Assembly: GCF_004295125.1 (NCBI RefSeq) | Contig: NZ_CP036170.1 | Coordinates: 2,854,501 to 2,918,500, forward strand | Source of the DNA: [Clostridium] scindens ATCC 35704 | GTDB taxonomy: Bacteria; Bacillota; Clostridia; Lachnospirales; Lachnospiraceae | Direction: 5' to 3' | Length of the DNA: 64,000 nt | In this document: positions 60,625 through 64,000 of the stretch, piece by piece | Layout: each line of letters begins with the position of its first letter | Numbering within the stretch: position 1 is the stretch's first letter | The notes under the pieces: generated by a model | Told to the model about the DNA's origin: nothing | Database searches by the model: none | What the model saw: the letters and a program-made list of their open reading frames with translations, nothing else | Made by a program: the position numbers and the translations under genes

Positions 60625-61422
60625 ATGAAAGCGATTATGAAATATCCCGGTTCAAAGTGGGGGACTGCTGAATGGATCATTTCGCATTTTCCAGAACATC
60701 ACAGTTATTTAGAACCATTCTTCGGATCCGGCGGCGTGTTCTTCAACAAACCGCGATCAGACATTGAAACCATAAACGACCTTGACGGCGACGTGGTAAA
60801 CCTTTTCCGGTGGATAAAGGACGATCCCGAACGGTTGACACATGAAATATATTTCACGCCATATTCGCGGGAAGTGTACGAAGAAGCATACCAGAAGGAA
60901 CCGGAAAGCAGCCTTGAAAAAGCGGTACTGTTTTATGTTCGTTTGAATATGGGACACGGTTTCAGAACAACCGGTGAAAAGGTGGGGTGGAAAGTTGACA
61001 TTCAGGGCAGGGAAAAAGCCTACGCGGCCGCTGACTGGTGCCAGATCCCGGAAAAGATTATGGAAGCCGCGGAGAGGTTGCGCGGCGTACAGATAGAGAA
61101 CCGGCCCGCCGTGGAAGTGATACGCCGTTACAATTTTGAAAACGTGCTGATCTATTGCGATCCACCCTATGTTCTTTCTACACGCTGCCGGAAGCAGTAT
61201 AACCACGAAATGAGCGACGAAGATCACGAAGAATTACTGGAAGCGCTGCTGCAGCATAAAGGACCGGTGGTTATTAGCGGGTATTCTTCCCCACTGTATG
61301 AAGCGAAGCTGGGGGGGTGGTTCCGGGAAGAAAGAACAAATTACGCGCAGAACGCGCAGCAGCGCCGGGAAATTATCTGGTATAACCGGCAGGCGCCGGG
61401 GCAGCAGTTGACACTATTTTGA
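60625..61422 (+). CDS. D12-class DNA adenine methyltransferase (Dam-like)
   Basis: 265 residues. N6-adenine methyltransferase of the D12 class: MKYPGSKWGTAEWIISHFPEHHSYLEPFFGSGGVFF (in parts; motif X/I at residues 4-35), NDLDGDVVNLFRWIK near 50 and catalytic motif DPPY within VLIYCDPPYVLSTR near 175. GATC is the usual target of such enzymes but is not proven here. Only five bases follow the 33-residue peptide gene. Confidence 0.93.
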   Translation: MKAIMKYPGSKWGTAEWIISHFPEHHSYLEPFFGSGGVFFNKPRSDIETINDLDGDVVNLFRWIKDDPERLTHEIYFTPYSREVYEEAYQKEPESSLEKAVLFYVRLNMGHGFRTTGEKVGWKVDIQGREKAYAAADWCQIPEKIMEAAERLRGVQIENRPAVEVIRRYNFENVLIYCDPPYVLSTRCRKQYNHEMSDEDHEELLEALLQHKGPVVISGYSSPLYEAKLGGWFREERTNYAQNAQQRREIIWYNRQAPGQQLTLF

Positions 61423-61440
61423 AAAAAAGGAAATCAGACC

Positions 61441-61662
61441 ATGGAAAAAATGAATTTACCATTGAAACAGTTTTTAACCCTTGTCGGACCGGCGCAGGCG
61501 TTGGAAGTTATCGAAGAAGACGCAGCGGAACCGGTATTCACCGGAAAGGCCGCAAAGATCAGGGACCACGAAGAATTGTTGGATCGTGAAGTAAAACTGA
61601 TCGAAGCGAAAGCGAAAGTCACACCGTATCACATGACCTATTTTCAGATCTGGATCTATTAG
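61441..61662 (+). CDS. hypothetical small element protein
   Basis: 73 residues: LPLKQFLTLVGPAQALEVIEEDAAEPVFTGKAAKI (in parts), EVKLIEAKAKVTPYHMTYFQIWI. No family recognised. Preceded by AAAAAGGAAATCAGACC, a variant of the repeated leader. It shares with the next gene a Thr-x-x-Ala-Pro-x-x start style and a similar strand pattern. Confidence 0.6.
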   Translation: MEKMNLPLKQFLTLVGPAQALEVIEEDAAEPVFTGKAAKIRDHEELLDREVKLIEAKAKVTPYHMTYFQIWIY

Positions 61663-61674
61663 AAGGGCGGCGCC

Positions 61675-61953
61675 ATGGTTAAAGTAAGGGATTTTTTACA
61701 GACCATAACAGCGCCGGACCGGTTGAAGATTGTAAAAGGCGGGGAAGTAGTGTTCTTAGGGTTCAGGGGAGAAATGACGGAAATTCCGAAAGAATACCTT
61801 GACGCCGAAATGATACTTTTCCGCAATGAACCGGAGATCAGGCACAGGAAATGGAAGGAAGCCGGGTTAATGCCACCACTTGAACCGGACCAGACGCCGG
61901 ACTTTTCGTTTTCGGATCTGGAAATGAAGTTATATTACAAAATTTGTATTTGA
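61675..61953 (+). CDS. hypothetical element protein
   Basis: 92 residues: VRDFLQTITAPDRLKIVKGGEVVFLGFRGEM (in parts) then EYLDAEMILFRNEPEIRHRKW. Small beta-rich fold, similar in layout to the preceding 73-residue protein (F-L-...-P-...-L-x-I/V...-G-x-VF-G), perhaps a diverged duplicate. AGAAGGGCGGC precedes ATG. Confidence 0.6.
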   Translation: MVKVRDFLQTITAPDRLKIVKGGEVVFLGFRGEMTEIPKEYLDAEMILFRNEPEIRHRKWKEAGLMPPLEPDQTPDFSFSDLEMKLYYKICI

Positions 61954-61964
61954 AAGGCGGGGAA

Positions 61965-62132
61965 ATGCGGTTAATTAGTGCAGACGAAGCAAAAGAAATT
62001 ATATGTAAATTTGAAAACAGGGCCATACAACGAACAATGATCCTTGAAATTGAAAAATTAAGCGGTTGCACAGCGACGGAAGAACAGTTATTGGAAATGT
62101 TGGGAAACAAAGAAATTAAGTTTGACGGATAG
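61965..62132 (+). CDS. hypothetical small element protein
   Basis: 55 residues, helical: MRLISADEAKEIICKFENRA then ILEIEKLSGCTATEEQLLEML. ATG at 61965 follows AAAGGCGGGG. The start RLISAD(E/A)A is common among small phage proteins with unknown roles. Confidence 0.55.
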   Translation: MRLISADEAKEIICKFENRAIQRTMILEIEKLSGCTATEEQLLEMLGNKEIKFDG

Positions 62133-62154
62133 AGGAAAGAAAGGAGATCTAACC

Positions 62155-62697
62155 ATGGCACCATTAAACAAGGCTTTATTCAGCAGCGCGAAGGAAGATT
62201 GGGCGACGCCGCAGGACTTCTTCGACGAATTAAACAAGGAATTTCACTTCGATTTAGATCCATGCGCTGACGCGGAAAACGCGAAGTGTAAGGAATTTTT
62301 CACGAAGGAGCAAAACGGACTTTTGCAGGATTGGGGGGGGCGTTGCGTCTTCTGCAATCCACCTTACGGGAGAACTTCAACCGGCGAATGGATCAAAAAG
62401 TGTTACGAAGAAGCACAGAAACCGGGAACGGTTGTTGTTGCGCTCATTCCGGCGCGTACTGACACAAGGTTTTTTCACGATTACATATACCACAAAGCGG
62501 AAATTCGCTTCATAAAAGGCCGCCTTCACTTCGGCGGCTGCAAAGACGCGGCGCCGTTTCCTTCTATGGTGGTAGTGTTCAGAAAGGGAAAAGAGAATGA
62601 AGAAGAAAAGAAAACAGGCTGCACCGCTGCAGGCCACACCGAAGAAAAAGCCGCGGAGAAGGACGACGGATCCGAAAACGGCGTTGACGGTATTTGA
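62155..62697 (+). CDS. phage DNA N-6-adenine methyltransferase (PF05869-like)
   Basis: 180 residues. The sequence KEDWATPQDFFDELNKEFHFDLDPCADAENAKC (in parts) and the catalytic FCNPPYGRTSTGEWIKKCYEEA near residue 60, then VVALIPARTDTRFFHDYIY, are typical for the Dam family of phage and transposon adenine methyltransferases. Its last 34 codons overlap the next gene in another frame and read as an acidic, low-complexity tail. Leader AAAGGAGATCTAACC precedes ATG. Confidence 0.92.
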   Translation: MAPLNKALFSSAKEDWATPQDFFDELNKEFHFDLDPCADAENAKCKEFFTKEQNGLLQDWGGRCVFCNPPYGRTSTGEWIKKCYEEAQKPGTVVVALIPARTDTRFFHDYIYHKAEIRFIKGRLHFGGCKDAAPFPSMVVVFRKGKENEEEKKTGCTAAGHTEEKAAEKDDGSENGVDGI

Positions 62698-62878
62698 ACC
62701 GAACACGGTTTATTTTAATGATTTCCTTGAAACATACATAGGCGCAAAGTGGCAGGCGATAAAAGGCAGCCTTTACGACGCCGGTTATCAGACGATCGAA
62801 GTCAGCCGGTACCGCGACGAACTGTTAGAGGATTTCAAAGAAATGTGCAGGGAAAACGGCCTGCATGGCATTGTGTGA
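62597..62878 (+). CDS. hypothetical basic element protein overlapping the methyltransferase
   Basis: 93 residues: Lys/Arg-rich start (KKKRKQAAPLQATPKKKPRRR) and a folded end NDFLETYIGAKWQAIKGSLYD then ELLEDFKEMCRENG. AAAGGGAAAAGAGA precedes ATG. It overlaps the methyltransferase by 101 bases in a different frame; the folded half lies outside the overlap. Possible DNA-binding accessory protein. Confidence 0.65.
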   Translation: MKKKRKQAAPLQATPKKKPRRRTTDPKTALTVFEPNTVYFNDFLETYIGAKWQAIKGSLYDAGYQTIEVSRYRDELLEDFKEMCRENGLHGIV

Positions 62879-62898
62879 GACAGAAAGGAGATCTAACC

Positions 62899-63264
62899 AT
62901 GGGAAACGTTGTAAAACGCGAAGTTTATAAACTGATCGACAAAGAATTGGCGGCAGCGAATGAAAAGTTTCCGCTTTTTGGCAGCAGTCACGAAGCCTTC
63001 GCGGTAATTCTGGAAGAAGCAGAGGAAACGAAGGAAGAAGCGCAAAACCTTGAAATATTGGTGAATAACTTCTGGATCGGCGTCAGAGAGAACCACAGCC
63101 CGGAAGCGGCGCACGAAGAATTGACGGAGATTTACAGAACGGCGCTTGATCTGGCCGTGGAAGCAATACAGACCGCAGCAATGGCAAGAAAAGGAATTTT
63201 AAGTAATATCGAACTTCTGGCAATAGACCAGTGTTTGACGGAAGAAGAAAGGGGCGCTTTATAG
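62899..63264 (+). CDS. hypothetical all-helical protein, possibly MazG-like
   Basis: 121 residues, entirely helical. EAFAVILEEAEETKEEAQNLE near residue 30 has the ExxE pair of all-alpha NTP pyrophosphatases, and EELTEIYRTALDLAVEAIQTAAMARKG near 68 supplies the second acidic helix, so a MazG/dUTPase-like nucleotide pyrophosphohydrolase is possible; the evidence is only pattern-based. Leader AAAGGAGATCTAACC precedes ATG. Confidence 0.65.
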   Translation: MGNVVKREVYKLIDKELAAANEKFPLFGSSHEAFAVILEEAEETKEEAQNLEILVNNFWIGVRENHSPEAAHEELTEIYRTALDLAVEAIQTAAMARKGILSNIELLAIDQCLTEEERGAL

Positions 63265-63632
63265 TGAGAAGAAGGAAAGAGGATCGAAGAAGGGAAAACA
63301 ACTTAGCGATTTTGCTTTTAATTCCCGTTTCCCTTCTCATGGCGGCATTTATCATTTTTGCCGTTGCGGACGACTGGAAGCAGCAGGACGCAGCGGCGCG
63401 GGAGCAGCAGGAAACAAAAGAACCGGAACCACTGACCATTGAAACGCCGGATCCATGCGACACCGGAAGTATTGTTATTTATGCAAACGGCGGCGTATAT
63501 GCGTTTTACGGTACGTTTGATATTAAAAACGACGGCCGGGACGGGGAAGAAATAATAATGACGCTTGAAGGGTACATGGAAGCAGAGTACCCACACGGAG
63601 TACCGGAAGTCAAAGAAACTTACGGGCCATAG
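63264..63632 (+). CDS. hypothetical single-pass membrane protein
   Basis: 122 residues. Basic N-terminus (RRRKEDRRRENN), one membrane helix (about 14-36), an acidic linker and an outer beta-rich domain (SIVIYANGGVYAFYGTFDIK). GTG at 63264 overlaps the previous stop by one base and has GAAAGGGG upstream. No family recognised. Confidence 0.6.
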   Translation: MRRRKEDRRRENNLAILLLIPVSLLMAAFIIFAVADDWKQQDAAAREQQETKEPEPLTIETPDPCDTGSIVIYANGGVYAFYGTFDIKNDGRDGEEIIMTLEGYMEAEYPHGVPEVKETYGP

Positions 63633-63647
63633 AAAGGAGAAAAGGGC

Positions 63648-63791
63648 ATGAGCCAGAGAAAGAGGATCGAAGAAGCATTGGCAAAATTAGGCATTACGAA
63701 CGAAGCACAGTTAAACGCAGCAATTCAGGGAATGAAACCGTTAAACATTTCCTTAATGGCAGCAGGGCAGCAGGAAAGAAAGGCGGGTTAA
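63648..63791 (+). CDS. hypothetical 47-residue element protein
   Basis: MSQRKRIEEALAKLGITNEA... then NISLMAAGQQERKAG. Short, helical. AGAAAGGAGAAAAGGGC precedes ATG. It begins 16 bases after the membrane protein and ends one base before the HAD gene start. Confidence 0.6.
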   Translation: MSQRKRIEEALAKLGITNEAQLNAAIQGMKPLNISLMAAGQQERKAG

Positions 63792-63792
63792 T

Positions 63793-64000
63793 ATGGATCT
63801 GAATAAAAATCAGGTGATCGCCGTCGATTTTGACGGGACATTGTGCAAGCAGGCATGGCCGGAGATAGGAGAAGAAAACGAAGCATTGATCCGGCACCTG
63901 AAAGAAAGGAAAGCAGAGGGCGCAAGGCTGATATTATGGACGAACCGCGAAGGCGATTTACTGGAAGAAGCGGTGGAATGGTGCAGGGAACGGGGCTTGG
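63793..64000 (+). CDS. HAD-superfamily hydrolase, partial at window edge
   Basis: 69 codons are visible, open to the window end. VIAVDFDGTLCKQAWPEIG is HAD motif I (DxDGT) and LILWTNREGDLLEEAVEWC contains motif II (Thr), the phage/bacterial HAD type of small phosphatases. Substrate not predictable. AAAGGCGGG lies upstream in the previous gene. Confidence 0.8.
   Translation, partial: MDLNKNQVIAVDFDGTLCKQAWPEIGEENEALIRHLKERKAEGARLILWTNREGDLLEEAVEWCRERGL

Larger units (their letters stand above)
54167..64000. mobile_element. prophage-like element, left part
   Basis: From the miaB junction to the window end the gene set is integrase, repressor/Cro switch, many genes under 150 residues, three DNA methyltransferases, a possible MazG-like protein and a HAD protein. 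Gene style, codon choice (many CGG/GCG) and the repeated initiation leader differ from the chromosome to the left. No capsid, portal, terminase or conjugation gene is inside the window, so phage versus other integrative element stays open, but the repressor switch and early-gene layout favour a temperate phage. Confidence 0.75.

Overview
The window reads as a low-to-mid GC, anaerobic, spore-forming Firmicute of the Lachnospiraceae type (Clostridium scindens/Dorea-like; a family-level inference from gene order and protein flavour, no search was run). Supporting traits are a Pta-AckA acetate pathway, an isopropylmalate-synthase-like (Re)-citrate synthase beside a eukaryotic-type NADP isocitrate dehydrogenase, an NfnAB transhydrogenase, formate-THF ligase, Rex, and sporulation genes yqfC, yqfD, spoVB-like and bofC-like. 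Almost every gene has a strong AGGAGG-type ribosome binding site, with occasional GTG and TTG starts.

Layout. 1-6.2 kb: DegV, convergent TmcAL, MgtE, then pta-ackA. 6.2-13.7 kb: DUF177-rpmF, plsX-acpP-rnc-smc-ftsY. 13.7-18.6 kb: threonine ammonia-lyase, then an MFS exporter divergent from a PrpR-like regulator. 18.7-22.1 kb: (Re)-citrate synthase, GntR regulator and isocitrate dehydrogenase, with a perfect 24-bp palindrome over the promoter. 22.1-24.2 kb: small XRE repressor with a frameshifted membrane partner, a DUF6472-like protein, an FMN reductase and an alpha/beta hydrolase. 24.2-42.5 kb: ABC-F, Rex, NAD(P)HX repair, alr, an antitoxin-less MazF, CBS protein, YebC, CFI-box protein, MetY, TepA, FtsK/SpoIIIE, Fhs, a zinc-ribbon/TPR protein and NfnAB. 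42.6-54.2 kb: ZIP transporter, a second frameshifted small gene, RlmH, a CAP-domain protein behind a WalR-like box, LD-carboxypeptidase, EEP phosphatase, an EAL-domain remnant, the yqfC-yqfD-phoH-ybeY cluster, a SpoVB-like flippase, DUF896, 5-formyl-THF cyclo-ligase, DUF4250 and the start of miaB.

At about 54,166 miaB stops being miaB, immediately after its FGCQMN motif. From there to the window end lies a prophage-like element entered from its integrase end: a large serine recombinase, a divergent repressor/Cro switch with four operator-like palindromes, many very small genes, a 331-bp non-coding block with a 28-bp inverted repeat and three related hairpins, three different DNA methyltransferases with no restriction partner, a possible MazG-like protein and a HAD-like protein cut by the window edge. 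Many of the element's genes share one translation-initiation leader (AAAGGAGATCTAACC). The right end of the element and the rest of miaB lie outside the window.

The least explained items are the 58.43-58.76 kb structured block, the miaB split with its four-operator switch, and several broken small genes in the core chromosome. No rRNA, tRNA, CRISPR array or complete insertion sequence was seen.
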